A DNA stretch of 64,000 bases from Halobaculum marinum (GTDB lineage Archaea; Halobacteriota; Halobacteria; Halobacteriales; Haloferacaceae). The DNA lies in assembly GCF_029338555.1 (NCBI RefSeq), contig NZ_CP119989.1:1364001-1428000 (forward strand), in the 5' to 3' direction. Positions within the stretch are counted from its first letter, which is position 1, and the number at the start of each line of letters is the position of its first letter. This document shows, piece after piece, positions 34,029-42,481 of this stretch. The notes below the pieces were generated by a model. It saw only the letters and a list, made by a program, of their open reading frames with translations, did not search any database and was not told the origin of the DNA. Position numbers and translations under genes: made by a program.

Positions 34029-36740
34029 TCAGTCGTCGGTCGCTACCGTCTTGCCCGTCCCTATGCGTTCAATGGGTGTCCGGTCAAATCGGATCTCCAC
34101 GCCGTACTTGCTCCGCTCGATCTGTCTGTTTGGATCATCAAGTTCGAGCCGGTAGGTCACACCCTTCTCCAATCGTGGTGGGTCCTGGTTCGGCCACGAG
34201 AGCAGCGAAACCTCGAACCCCCCACAGTCGAGCGTCGCCTTCACCGGCATCCGCTCTTGGCGTGCTGGGGTGAACTGAGTACAAGTCCCGACCAGTTCTT
34301 CGGGAGTTGGCACGGCCACCCGTTGGAACCATTGTTCGATGTCCTGGACGTACTGAGACTCCTCGTCGGCGCGGGCGACTGCGTGAAACTCCTCCTCGGT
34401 GCGGGTGAGCGCGACATAGAACAGTCGGCGTTCTTCGGGAATGCGCTCGGCGGTGACCTCACGTGCGGGGTCGAGGATGACGTCGGCCTGTTCCTTGATC
34501 GGAATGCCGTCTTCGTCTTCATCCACCGCGTGGAGGAGGATGACGACCGGTGCCTCGGTCCCCTTCGATGCGTGGACCGATTGAAGCGTAACGAGTGGCG
34601 GGCCCGACTCGGGTGTTTCCTCCCCATCCGGGACGTCGTACGTTGCGAAATCCTGCTGGTCGAATGTGACCGGGTAGGGGACTGATTCGCGGTAGCCCTC
34701 GGGGAGGAAGTCTCTGACGAACTTCGGTCGACGGTGGGGGATCTCTCGGCGTTCCAGTTCCTCACGGAGTCGCTCCATGTAGGCGCTCTTCGCGTCGTTT
34801 CGTGAGAGAACCATTACGTCATCGAGGGGGCGCTCAGCGATGGCAGACTCGACCATGTCGGCCACGTACTCGACGACGCGTGGCTCGTAGAGCGCGTCCA
34901 TCGTGTGAAGCGTCGGCTTCGCGTCCAGGTCGCTGAACGCACGCACTACCTTCTCGTTCTGTGGCGCAGCGCTCTGGGCCATCAAGTCTGCACCCGCGTC
35001 GACGACGGCTGGCGGGCACCGATAGTTCACCTGCAACTGGGTGTAGGTGACGTCATCGAATCGCTCCTCGTATTCGGTGAAGTACCGGACGTTCGAGCCA
35101 CTAAAGCCGTAGATGCTCTGCCAGTCGTCACCGACGCAGAACAGGTGGGTCTCGCTCTCCCCGCCCATGAACGACTCGACGAACCCGAGCGTGGCGTCCG
35201 TGACGTCCTGGAACTCGTCAACCAGCACGTGGGCGAAGCGGTCGCCGAATCTCTCTGGGTTCGACTCGACCACTTCGGTGGCGGTATACACCATATCGTC
35301 GAAGTCCGTGGGCGCGTCCTCGCGCTCAACGACGCGGTCGTAAGCCTCAACGAGCGCAGCACCCGCTTCGCCGAAGGCGTCTCGAACCCGATCAGTCCCG
35401 TCGAGGCGCTGCCGTATCTCCTCGGCCGAGCGGTCGAACGTCCGGGCCTCCTCCACGAACTCCTCTAGTTTTCGACGGACGAACTCTTGTGGATCCTCGC
35501 CGAACCGCTTGTTATCAGCGATGTAGCCGTCCTCGCCATAGTCTCCCTCGGCGTTGATGAACTCCTCGTATCCCCGTTTGAACGCCGCGTAGCAGTCGGG
35601 GAACTCGACGGCCGCGCGCTCGGTGTCGTGGCCCCGACTGGCGGCGTTGTGGAAACTGTCGACGAGTCGCTCGCGCTCGGTCCCCAGGTTACCGCTGCCA
35701 CCGCTGCGAGCCTCGTGGTAGATGCTATTCGCGAACGCATGGATAGTCGAGATGTTCAGATCGTCCGCCTGAACACCGGCGGCTTCGGCGATACGAGCGC
35801 TCATTTCGGCGGCGGCGTCCTTGGTGTACGTGATGGCGACGATGTCGCTCGCAGGGACACCCTTCTCCAGCAAGTAGACGAACCGATAGGTGAGTGTGAG
35901 CGTCTTGCCGGTGCCAGCGCTGGCGTCGACCAGATTCCGCCGGTCGTCTCTGACGACGGCTTTCTGTTGCTGGTCGTTCAGTGGACCATGGTCGGTGACG
36001 AGCAGGTCGGCGTATCGCTCGCGCTCACTCGCGACGAACTCATCGTTGTAATCAGGTAGGTAGTCGACCAGTTCTCCAAAACGGGTCTTTCGTTCGGTCA
36101 GCCAGTCGGCGTCGGCGCCTGGTAGTACGGGAAGGACGAGCTCACGCGCCATGTCGGCTAGCCCATACCATATCTCGTTGCTCGTCGCGATCAGCACCTC
36201 TTGATCCGAGCTAATCATGTAGCGATCGGCCCCGGCGTAAGGCTCGAACCGTGCGTCGAACTCCTCGATTTCCGCCGACAGTCGCTCGCGTTGACGATCG
36301 AACGCAATCTTGTTGCGGACGTACTCGCGGGCCTCGCGAACGTTCGTCTCAAGCACCGCCAACTTCCGGCGTTCGATTCGGGTGAGATAGTCCTCGTTGA
36401 CCGCGTCGTAGAGCGTATCCACGGCAGCGCTCGCGTCGTTGAGTTCAGTCTCCATGCGTTCTAGATCGAACCGTGGCTGGTCGCCGTCCTCGCGGCGGGC
36501 GCACGCGCGCACGACATCGCTCCCGTAGGTCCGTTCAATTCGCTGTCGGTGGTGCTGGTACGTCTCTCGGACCTCGTCGCGACGTTCGAGAAGCGCCTCG
36601 CGCCGGTCGACGTAGTCGAGGTCGAACATGTACTCGAGCGCGGCGGCGACCAGCGGCGGTGCCACCTCTACCAGTACGTCCAGCCCCTCGGTCTCGGCCT
36701 TCAACCGCTCCAACGCCGGGAACGTGCTCCGGTCGGCCAT
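34029..36740 (-). CDS. UvrD/HelD-type superfamily 1 helicase, 903 aa
   Basis: SF1A DNA helicase with a 250-residue helical/coiled-coil N-terminal extension ('RERLSAEIEEFDARFEPYAGADRYMISSDQEVLIATSNEIWYGLADM'), similar to the layout of HelD / DNA helicase IV. Motif Q/I: 'LNDQQQKAVVRDDRRNLVDASAGTGKT' with Walker A at 273-280; 'AITYTKDAAAEMSARI' (Ia); Walker B 'HVLVDEFQDV' with D508/E509; 'GDDWQSIYGFSGS' (III); 'LQSVHASKGTEAPVVIL' (V) and 'FYVALTRTEEEFHAVA' (VI). All helicase motifs are intact. The ATG directly follows the TGA of the upstream membrane-protein gene, so the two are co-transcribed. It could act in repair or in a defence module; neither is shown. Confidence 0.9.
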   Translation of the reverse strand: MADRSTFPALERLKAETEGLDVLVEVAPPLVAAALEYMFDLDYVDRREALLERRDEVRETYQHHRQRIERTYGSDVVRACARREDGDQPRFDLERMETELNDASAAVDTLYDAVNEDYLTRIERRKLAVLETNVREAREYVRNKIAFDRQRERLSAEIEEFDARFEPYAGADRYMISSDQEVLIATSNEIWYGLADMARELVLPVLPGADADWLTERKTRFGELVDYLPDYNDEFVASERERYADLLVTDHGPLNDQQQKAVVRDDRRNLVDASAGTGKTLTLTYRFVYLLEKGVPASDIVAITYTKDAAAEMSARIAEAAGVQADDLNISTIHAFANSIYHEARSGGSGNLGTERERLVDSFHNAASRGHDTERAAVEFPDCYAAFKRGYEEFINAEGDYGEDGYIADNKRFGEDPQEFVRRKLEEFVEEARTFDRSAEEIRQRLDGTDRVRDAFGEAGAALVEAYDRVVEREDAPTDFDDMVYTATEVVESNPERFGDRFAHVLVDEFQDVTDATLGFVESFMGGESETHLFCVGDDWQSIYGFSGSNVRYFTEYEERFDDVTYTQLQVNYRCPPAVVDAGADLMAQSAAPQNEKVVRAFSDLDAKPTLHTMDALYEPRVVEYVADMVESAIAERPLDDVMVLSRNDAKSAYMERLREELERREIPHRRPKFVRDFLPEGYRESVPYPVTFDQQDFATYDVPDGEETPESGPPLVTLQSVHASKGTEAPVVILLHAVDEDEDGIPIKEQADVILDPAREVTAERIPEERRLFYVALTRTEEEFHAVARADEESQYVQDIEQWFQRVAVPTPEELVGTCTQFTPARQERMPVKATLDCGGFEVSLLSWPNQDPPRLEKGVTYRLELDDPNRQIERSKYGVEIRFDRTPIERIGTGKTVATDD

Positions 36741-37616
36741 TCAGGAGGACACCTCCAACTCGACCCGATCCTCGCTCGTACCGGTTTCTGTCCCTGCTGC
36801 GTTGAGGATGCCGATCGGGAGGACACGCTCGTCTTCGCTCTCACGGACGTACTCATCCCACACGTCCTCCGGTCTCGGCTCGCCACCAACTCGCTCGCGA
36901 GCGGAGGCGACGTACACCTCGAACGGCTCACCTCCACGGTTGCCCGAGCGCATCCGGTCGATGTGCCGCCGGAATATTGCTCGGGCCCCGTCCAGTCCCT
37001 CGGGGACTTCCGAGGTTCCAGGGACAGAGAAGTTGCAGTCCGGACAGGTGAGCGCCAGCGTCTCGCCGTGGTCGTCGGCCTTCTCCGACCCAAACACGTC
37101 TGCCCACGCTTTGGCCGCCGTCTCGCGGTTCTCTTCGCCGGGTTCGAACCCCGTGTTCGGCCCGTGGACCACTTCGCGCGGGAGGACTCCCTCGATCAGT
37201 TCGAGGCCGCAGAGTGGACACTCCTGAGCGACGTAGCTCACTTGGTCGCCCTCGAGGTACTCGAAGCGCCAGCCCACGCCATCGTGTTCGACGCGACCCA
37301 CGAGCACGGGACCGTCGAAGATGGTCCAGCCGAGCAGCGAATCCACCCTCGTGGCCGCCGCGACGGAGAACGACGCGAGGCTGCCGTAGCGCCAGCGACC
37401 TACAACAGCGCTCCCGACGAACGCCACAGCTACGGCACCGAGGAACTCCGGCGTCGTCATCAACGAGATGATGGCCGGACGCGCCGGCAGCCCCGGGACG
37501 ACGGCTTGGAGGATGTCGTACGCGAGGAGCGCCACGCCCAATTCGCTCACCGCGACCCAACTCAGCACCCCTGCCGCGAGGATGTAGCGTGTCACCCGCG
37601 GCCCGTAATTTCGCAT
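36741..37616 (-). CDS. Membrane protein with zinc-ribbon cysteines, partner of the helicase
   Basis: 291-aa protein of no family I recognise. Two or three hydrophobic segments lie in the first 85 residues ('ILAAGVLSWVAVSELGVALLAYDILQAVVPG', 'FLGAVAVAFVGSAVVGRW'), followed by a soluble domain with two Cys pairs: 'CPLCGLELIEG' and 'CPDCNFSV', about 67 residues apart, which could bind one Zn2+. The tail is charged. It directly abuts the helicase gene (stop TGA, then ATG), so the two are likely one unit. Start ATG 37616 lies about 25 nt after a TATA-like 'cttaattc' (about 37637-37644); the frame open to 37790 is not used. Confidence 0.75.
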   Translation of the reverse strand: MRNYGPRVTRYILAAGVLSWVAVSELGVALLAYDILQAVVPGLPARPAIISLMTTPEFLGAVAVAFVGSAVVGRWRYGSLASFSVAAATRVDSLLGWTIFDGPVLVGRVEHDGVGWRFEYLEGDQVSYVAQECPLCGLELIEGVLPREVVHGPNTGFEPGEENRETAAKAWADVFGSEKADDHGETLALTCPDCNFSVPGTSEVPEGLDGARAIFRRHIDRMRSGNRGGEPFEVYVASARERVGGEPRPEDVWDEYVRESEDERVLPIGILNAAGTETGTSEDRVELEVSS

Positions 37617-37796
37617 GGCGTCTCGGTACGTGTACTGAATTAAGATTGTTCGGATTAATATGGTACACAAAGGGATACGCCCGCTGTCGTCGATTCCGGA
37701 TGAGCAACTGGGCCGTCCTGACGCGCTCAACAAGTTCAGCCGGATCGCCGTGGTGACTGGCGCGAACAGCGACGCCAGATACGGCATCATGGTGAC

Positions 37797-38130
37797 ACCC
37801 AGACTCCTTACCTCAACGTCAGACAGATCAAGGCTGGCTGTGACGTCCTCGTCCTCGTCTGTTCCGACTCCGCCCTAGCCCCGGTCAACGAGTGGTCGGT
37901 GCTGCTCCCGAGCGCGGTGTTCGAGGCCCCAACCCGGGGGACCCTTGCTGACGCGTGGGCGTTCCACGAGGCACTCGACGCCGCGGCCGACTACTCGTTC
38001 GATCCACTTCGCGACCTCGCGTCGACCGTAGGGGTCGACAGCGACGCGGTCGTGAAGGCCGAGCGCACTCGTCGAAGTCGCAACTAGACGTGCTCCGACC
38101 ACGAGTTCGCGCGAGGGGCAGGCGTCGAGG
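37797..38130 (+). pseudogene. Decayed copy of the DsbA-like lipoprotein gene
   Basis: The conceptual product 'TPYLNVRQIKAGCDVLVLVCSDSA' then 'VNEWSVLLPSAVFEAPTRGTLADAWAFHEALDAAADYSFDPLRDLASTV' matches the middle of the intact gene at 41737-42450 (there 'TPYPGVRQI', 'VDEWSMLLPSAVFEV', 'ADAWAFHEGL'). The copy has lost the start, the Tat/lipobox signal and 93 bp (31 codons) between about 37860 and 37885. It also has an in-frame TAG at 38084-38086, where the intact gene has CAG. Beyond the stop, nucleotide similarity goes on to about 38130. Both copies are on the same strand, 4.2 kb apart. Confidence 0.85.
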
Positions 38131-38241
38131 TCGAGGTCGAACTCTACGCCTGTCGTCCCTCAGTACGCTGTCGTCGACACGGGATGCTCCGCACTCAACC
38201 CAGCAGTTCGTCGCGCCCGATAGCCCTGCCCTTCTTACAGA

Positions 38242-38250
38242 ATATTTATG
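38242..38250 (+). promoter_or_regulatory. TATA box of the PKD-repeat protein gene
   Basis: 'atatttatg', centred about 32 nt before the ATG at 38278. It overlaps the upstream ATG at 38248, which rules that longer start out and supports a near-leaderless transcript from 38278. Confidence 0.6.
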
Positions 38251-38277
38251 TTGGAAAAAGAGGCAACCCCGCCCACG

Positions 38278-40983
38278 ATGACACGACGTTCGCTCGCTCT
38301 CGCGCTGCTGCTCCTGTTGTCGGCCGGGGCGCCGCTCGCAGACGCGCACCCGGAACAGGACAACGACCCCCCGCTCGTCGACGCCGGCCTCGACCGGGAA
38401 GTCGATCGAGGCGCGGTCGTCTGGCTGGACGGGGGCGGCACGAACGACCCCGACGGGGAGGTCGTCACCTACGAGTGGACGATCCGAACGCCCGCAGGGG
38501 AGACGATCGCTCCCGAGGACGCGGACGCCGTGTCAACCTCGTTCACCGCCGCCGAGACCGGACGCTACGAGGTGACGCTGACAGCGACCGACGACCACGG
38601 CGCGACGCGCAGCGACACGCTGTACGTCGACGTTACCGACTCCACTGCCGATGACTCCGCGAACGACTCGGGAGCCAACGACCCGCCGGTCGGCGGCATT
38701 CGAGGCCCCGACACGGTCGTCACCGGCGAGTCAGCGACGTTCGTCGCGGCAGTGTTCGACCCCGACGGCGAGATCACGTCGTACGCGTGGTCGGACGGGC
38801 AGAGTGGCAGGGAGATCACGAAGCCCGTTGAGGTCCCGGCGGGTGAGACGTTCTCGTTCTCCGTCCGGGTGACCGACGACGACGGGGCGACAGAGACGTT
38901 CCGGAAGTCGGTTCGAGTCGTCGCGGCAGACGCTGACGGTGACGGCTCGACGGATCCGGACAATACGGCGCCACGCGCTTGGATCGAGGGGCCCGATCGG
39001 GTCGCTGTGGGAGAGACAACGTCGTTCGTGCTTCACGGGTCGGACGCGGACGGGACGGTGGTGTCTCACGAGTGGACCGCTCCCTCGGGCGGATCCGGGG
39101 CGGTGATCAGGCACACGTTCGGCTCGGCTGGGACCTACACGGTGTCGGGGACCGTGACTGACGACGACGGCGCGACCGCGAACGCGTCGACGACGGTCGA
39201 GGTGTACGAGGAAGGGCCGCCGGTGGTGCGGATTTTCGGGCCCGATACCGCTCCCGCGGGGAGCACGCAGGAGTACTGGATAGAGGCGTACGACCCCGAT
39301 GGTGGAGAACTGACTATCTCGTGGGACCCTGCACAGAATCAGTTGGAGCGCTCGAGCAACACCTCGCTCAATCACGTTCAGATCTGGGGGGACCTGGATG
39401 ACACTATCGTGGTTCGAGCCGTCGTGACCGACGACGAGGGGAACACCGTAACTGCAGTGAAGGAAACGGAGGTGGAAAACACGTACGACCCGGATCTGTC
39501 AGAAAAGGTTCCACAGCTGTCGTCCATCGAGACGGAGTACGTGCTCGACGACTCCAAACAGACCGGAGCCACCGATACGATCACGCTCGGGACCTACAAT
39601 CTCTCTTCGACGGTTGCGCACAACGAATCCAAGATCGTCCGCGCGACGTGGGAGATTAATGATACTATTGCAGCCACGTACACCGACGAATTAGGTCGGT
39701 TCAAAGGGAGTGTGGCGACGAACATACAACATACGTTCGTTTCGGAGAGCGGCAGGATGGTCTCGCGTGCGGTCACCGTGCGTGCGGTCGACTCGGATGG
39801 GGATCGAGACAGCCGAAAGCTGGTGAGTCGCTTTCACTCGATCCAAACTCATCCCGACGTCACGTTCTATGCAAGGGGGCCTGGAGCTGAGAGCCAAGGT
39901 AGCACTGTCCTGATCGAGCCAGGCCAGGACGTCGTGTTCACCGTGGGTTCGTACCAGAACTATCGTCTGGTCTTCGGAGATGGGGAATCCATCACTGGCT
40001 CGGGGACCTCTGGAGCGAACAATGTCAAGATCTCGCACACCTACGAGGACCCAGGGACCTATACGGTCAGACTGTTCTCGACCCAGGGTCCGAAAGGGAA
40101 AGCACTGGCAGCGGCAACAGTGACGGTCAGACCACGAACGTATGAAGAATATTGGTATGAAGTCCGAAAAACTGAGATAAACCAGGTTCACTCACAAGAA
40201 CATCCAACTGGAGCGAGTTGGGAGAAAGTCGCGGTTCATGATTCTGGGGAGGTATTCACTGGCCGTACAGTTTCTGTCCTGGCTGATTCTGGCCGACCAT
40301 CCATGCTTGATGAGAACTGGGAACTGAATGGAACCAGCACCCAACAGCGAACTCAGCGTGTCACGCGAATTAGTGAGAGCGACCCCGACGGTTCGGGGGA
40401 AGACTGGACGTTGGTTCAGCGAAACGTACGTACTGAATCCCGGACCTACTACGAGGACCGGTACACGTGGTTCGAGAGTAAATTCCGGCGGAACGGGTGG
40501 AGGCAGACAGGAGAAACTCGAACGCGTCGCGTCGTGATCGGTGATGGTCACGACCACGACCGCGAGCGCCACTCACGAACGACCGCAGAATGTACTAACT
40601 GGGATCTTGCACTCGACCCACTTGGTGGGTTCTCGAGAGAGTGTGCGAGGTGGGAGTACGACACGGACGTCTGGTATACCGGTCACGATCACGACGGCAG
40701 GACGTACTACGAGACGGAATATCGGTACAAAACGGAAGTGAAGCGTACCGAAACCGTGTCATATCACAAATACGCGGGAACCGAAACACGAACGGTTCGA
40801 ATCAAGACGTACGCCGAGACAGAGACGTGGATCGAGTGGCTCTGGGAGAGTGACAGCGGATATACGGAGCAGGAACAGTCGCTTACGAAACCTGCTGAGG
40901 GGACGTACATCTCCGGGACTCTCAGACTGGTTGAAGTTCGTTGTGGCTCTGGTGAGAGCAATCACGACTCAGTAATGTGCTGA
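38278..40983 (+). CDS. Secreted multi-PKD-domain protein, 901 aa
   Basis: Exported protein: Sec-type signal 'MTRRSLALALLLLLSAGAPLADA'. Four PKD-type beta domains are visible at about 30-118, 135-216, 232-310 and 314-398, each with a 'D..G.....W....G......F...G.Y.V.....DD.GA' pattern; a fifth ('VFGDGESITGSG...SHTYEDPGTYTVRLFS') is at about 570-640. Residues 640-901 are a Tyr/Thr/Arg/Trp-rich beta region unlike the rest, with 'GDGHDHDRER' and 'TGHDHDGR', four Cys and no membrane anchor. PKD domains usually mediate surface or protein interactions. The 3' third is visibly less GC-rich than the 5' part. It is followed by the CAP and DsbA-like genes, suggesting a shared extracellular function. Confidence 0.85.
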   Translation: MTRRSLALALLLLLSAGAPLADAHPEQDNDPPLVDAGLDREVDRGAVVWLDGGGTNDPDGEVVTYEWTIRTPAGETIAPEDADAVSTSFTAAETGRYEVTLTATDDHGATRSDTLYVDVTDSTADDSANDSGANDPPVGGIRGPDTVVTGESATFVAAVFDPDGEITSYAWSDGQSGREITKPVEVPAGETFSFSVRVTDDDGATETFRKSVRVVAADADGDGSTDPDNTAPRAWIEGPDRVAVGETTSFVLHGSDADGTVVSHEWTAPSGGSGAVIRHTFGSAGTYTVSGTVTDDDGATANASTTVEVYEEGPPVVRIFGPDTAPAGSTQEYWIEAYDPDGGELTISWDPAQNQLERSSNTSLNHVQIWGDLDDTIVVRAVVTDDEGNTVTAVKETEVENTYDPDLSEKVPQLSSIETEYVLDDSKQTGATDTITLGTYNLSSTVAHNESKIVRATWEINDTIAATYTDELGRFKGSVATNIQHTFVSESGRMVSRAVTVRAVDSDGDRDSRKLVSRFHSIQTHPDVTFYARGPGAESQGSTVLIEPGQDVVFTVGSYQNYRLVFGDGESITGSGTSGANNVKISHTYEDPGTYTVRLFSTQGPKGKALAAATVTVRPRTYEEYWYEVRKTEINQVHSQEHPTGASWEKVAVHDSGEVFTGRTVSVLADSGRPSMLDENWELNGTSTQQRTQRVTRISESDPDGSGEDWTLVQRNVRTESRTYYEDRYTWFESKFRRNGWRQTGETRTRRVVIGDGHDHDRERHSRTTAECTNWDLALDPLGGFSRECARWEYDTDVWYTGHDHDGRTYYETEYRYKTEVKRTETVSYHKYAGTETRTVRIKTYAETETWIEWLWESDSGYTEQEQSLTKPAEGTYISGTLRLVEVRCGSGESNHDSVMC

Positions 40984-41071
40984 TATTAGTAGAAATTAAA
41001 ATAAGAAACCATGCAAATTACCACCTGATGTTGGTTTCGTGTCGAAGTGAACACGACTTGAGGGAAAGTAA

Positions 41072-41740
41072 ATGACCCACCATCGAAACACGTTCGTAAT
41101 AATTTCGACATTTATTATTGTCTCAGGATTCCTCTCGATGGGAGGTGCCCTCACAGGTGAACAGCCTACTCCAAATCAATCAGACATAGCTGGAGTAAAT
41201 AACACACCGGAACTGCCGAAATATGCACATGAACAACCAGATAGCTCTGTGAACACCCCTATTCCATTAGATAATAAGACACAAAGAACAGATGTTAATG
41301 TGTCAAAAGTAGAATCGACCTTAAAACAAAAAGTGGATGAACATCGTGATGACAATGATGTCGGACCGCTAAATGCGGACCCGCGGCTCGCGATAATCGC
41401 TCGCCACCACTCCTACGATATGGCGAAACGGGACTTCTTCGCCCACACGAATCCGGACAACGAGACGTACACCGATCGACTCCAGCAGAGCGACTACGCG
41501 TGTGGTGGTGGCTATCAGAACATTGGTGCGATCTTCTGGAAAGCGAACGACACGCAGACAGAGGAGCAGTTGGCCGAAGAGCTCCTTCACGGATTCATGC
41601 GTTCGGGGCAACACAACATGGCGATGATCGACCCGGACATGACGACCGTCGGCATCGGGATCTACATCACCGAAGACCGGCGCACCTACGTGACGATGAA
41701 CCTCTGTAACGCCGATCCACTCCCGGAGGACGACTCATGA
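41072..41740 (+). CDS. CAP-domain (SCP/PR1-like) secreted protein
   Basis: 222-aa protein with an N-terminal hydrophobic signal ('MTHHRNTFVIISTFIIVSGFLSMGGALTGEQ') and an Asn/Thr-rich region to about residue 75. The CAP domain follows: 'LNADPRLAIIARHHSYDMAKRDFFAHTNPDNETYTDRL', 'YQNIGAIFWKAN', 'GQHNMAMIDPDMTTVGIGIYI', with the conserved His and Glu/His positions of the CAP cavity. Role outside the cell is unknown. Coding sequence 41101-41340 counts about 40% G+C, against 55-57% over the CAP domain and about 70% in core genes, so the 5' part looks foreign or recombined. Its stop overlaps the next start (ATGA at 41737-41740). Confidence 0.85.
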   Translation: MTHHRNTFVIISTFIIVSGFLSMGGALTGEQPTPNQSDIAGVNNTPELPKYAHEQPDSSVNTPIPLDNKTQRTDVNVSKVESTLKQKVDEHRDDNDVGPLNADPRLAIIARHHSYDMAKRDFFAHTNPDNETYTDRLQQSDYACGGGYQNIGAIFWKANDTQTEEQLAEELLHGFMRSGQHNMAMIDPDMTTVGIGIYITEDRRTYVTMNLCNADPLPEDDS

Positions 41741-42450
41741 GCGACCGGGAGCAGATCCCTGCTGTCCAGCGCAGGCGGCTTCTCGCAGGGGTCACAACGA
41801 CCGCTGTCGCAGCCACGTCCGGCTGTCTCGGCTGGTTCGGGGACGCGAACGCCGAACCACCAGGCGGCTGGCAAACGGCGGAGTTCACCACGGCGCAGTC
41901 CACCGAGACGTTCAGTTTCCGGGAGGGGACTCGCACTCCGTACCCCGGCGTCAGACAGATCTACACCGGGGGCGGCACGCTCGTCCTCGTCTGCTTCGAC
42001 TACGCACACCGCGAGTCGATCCGCTGGTGGCGCGAGGAGTTCCCGAAGCTCTCGGACCTCCTCGAAGCCGACGCCTTCCGTCCGACGCTCCTCATGTTCC
42101 CGGTCCCGGTCGACGAGTGGTCGATGCTGCTCCCGAGCGCGGTGTTCGAGGTCCGCGCCCGCGGCGACCGCGCGGACGCGTGGGCGTTCCACGAGGGACT
42201 CGTCGACGCCGCACCCGACTACTCGTTCGACCTGCTTCGCGACCTCGCGTCGACCGTGGAGGTCGACGGCGACGCGGTCGTCGAAGCCGCGCGCACGCGT
42301 CGGCGTCGCAACCAGACGCGTTCCGACCGCGAGTTCGCCCGCGGGGCCGGCGTCGAGGCGGAGGATCTTCCGGCGTTCCGCTGGGGGCGCGAACCGATCG
42401 ACGCCGACACCACGGCCGACCTACGCGAGTTCATCGAAGAACACCGATAG
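41737..42450 (+). CDS. Tat-exported lipoprotein with DsbA/thioredoxin-like domain lacking CxxC
   Basis: 237-aa protein. The signal has twin arginines 'RRRLLAGVTTTAVAA' and a lipobox 'TSGCLG' with lipid-anchored C30, typical of haloarchaeal Tat lipoproteins. The domain after residue 75 follows the DsbA pattern ('LVLVCFDYAHRESIRWWREEFPKL', then 'LLMFPVPVDEWSMLLPSAVFEV...WAFHEGLVDAAPDYSF...LRDLASTVEVDGDAVVEAA'). Where DsbA has CxxC, only one Cys remains ('CFDYAH'), so it probably is not an oxidoreductase. Start overlaps the CAP gene stop, so they are coupled. A decayed paralogue lies 4.2 kb upstream. Confidence 0.83.
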   Translation: MSDREQIPAVQRRRLLAGVTTTAVAATSGCLGWFGDANAEPPGGWQTAEFTTAQSTETFSFREGTRTPYPGVRQIYTGGGTLVLVCFDYAHRESIRWWREEFPKLSDLLEADAFRPTLLMFPVPVDEWSMLLPSAVFEVRARGDRADAWAFHEGLVDAAPDYSFDLLRDLASTVEVDGDAVVEAARTRRRRNQTRSDREFARGAGVEAEDLPAFRWGREPIDADTTADLREFIEEHR

Positions 42451-42481
42451 CGCCGCGCCACCGGCAGCGTCGCACCGAGTG

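Noticed and set aside
37141-37160. T-loop-like 'ggttcgaacc' suggesting a tRNA
   Set aside because: It lies inside the zinc-ribbon membrane gene and no acceptor or anticodon stem can be built around it.
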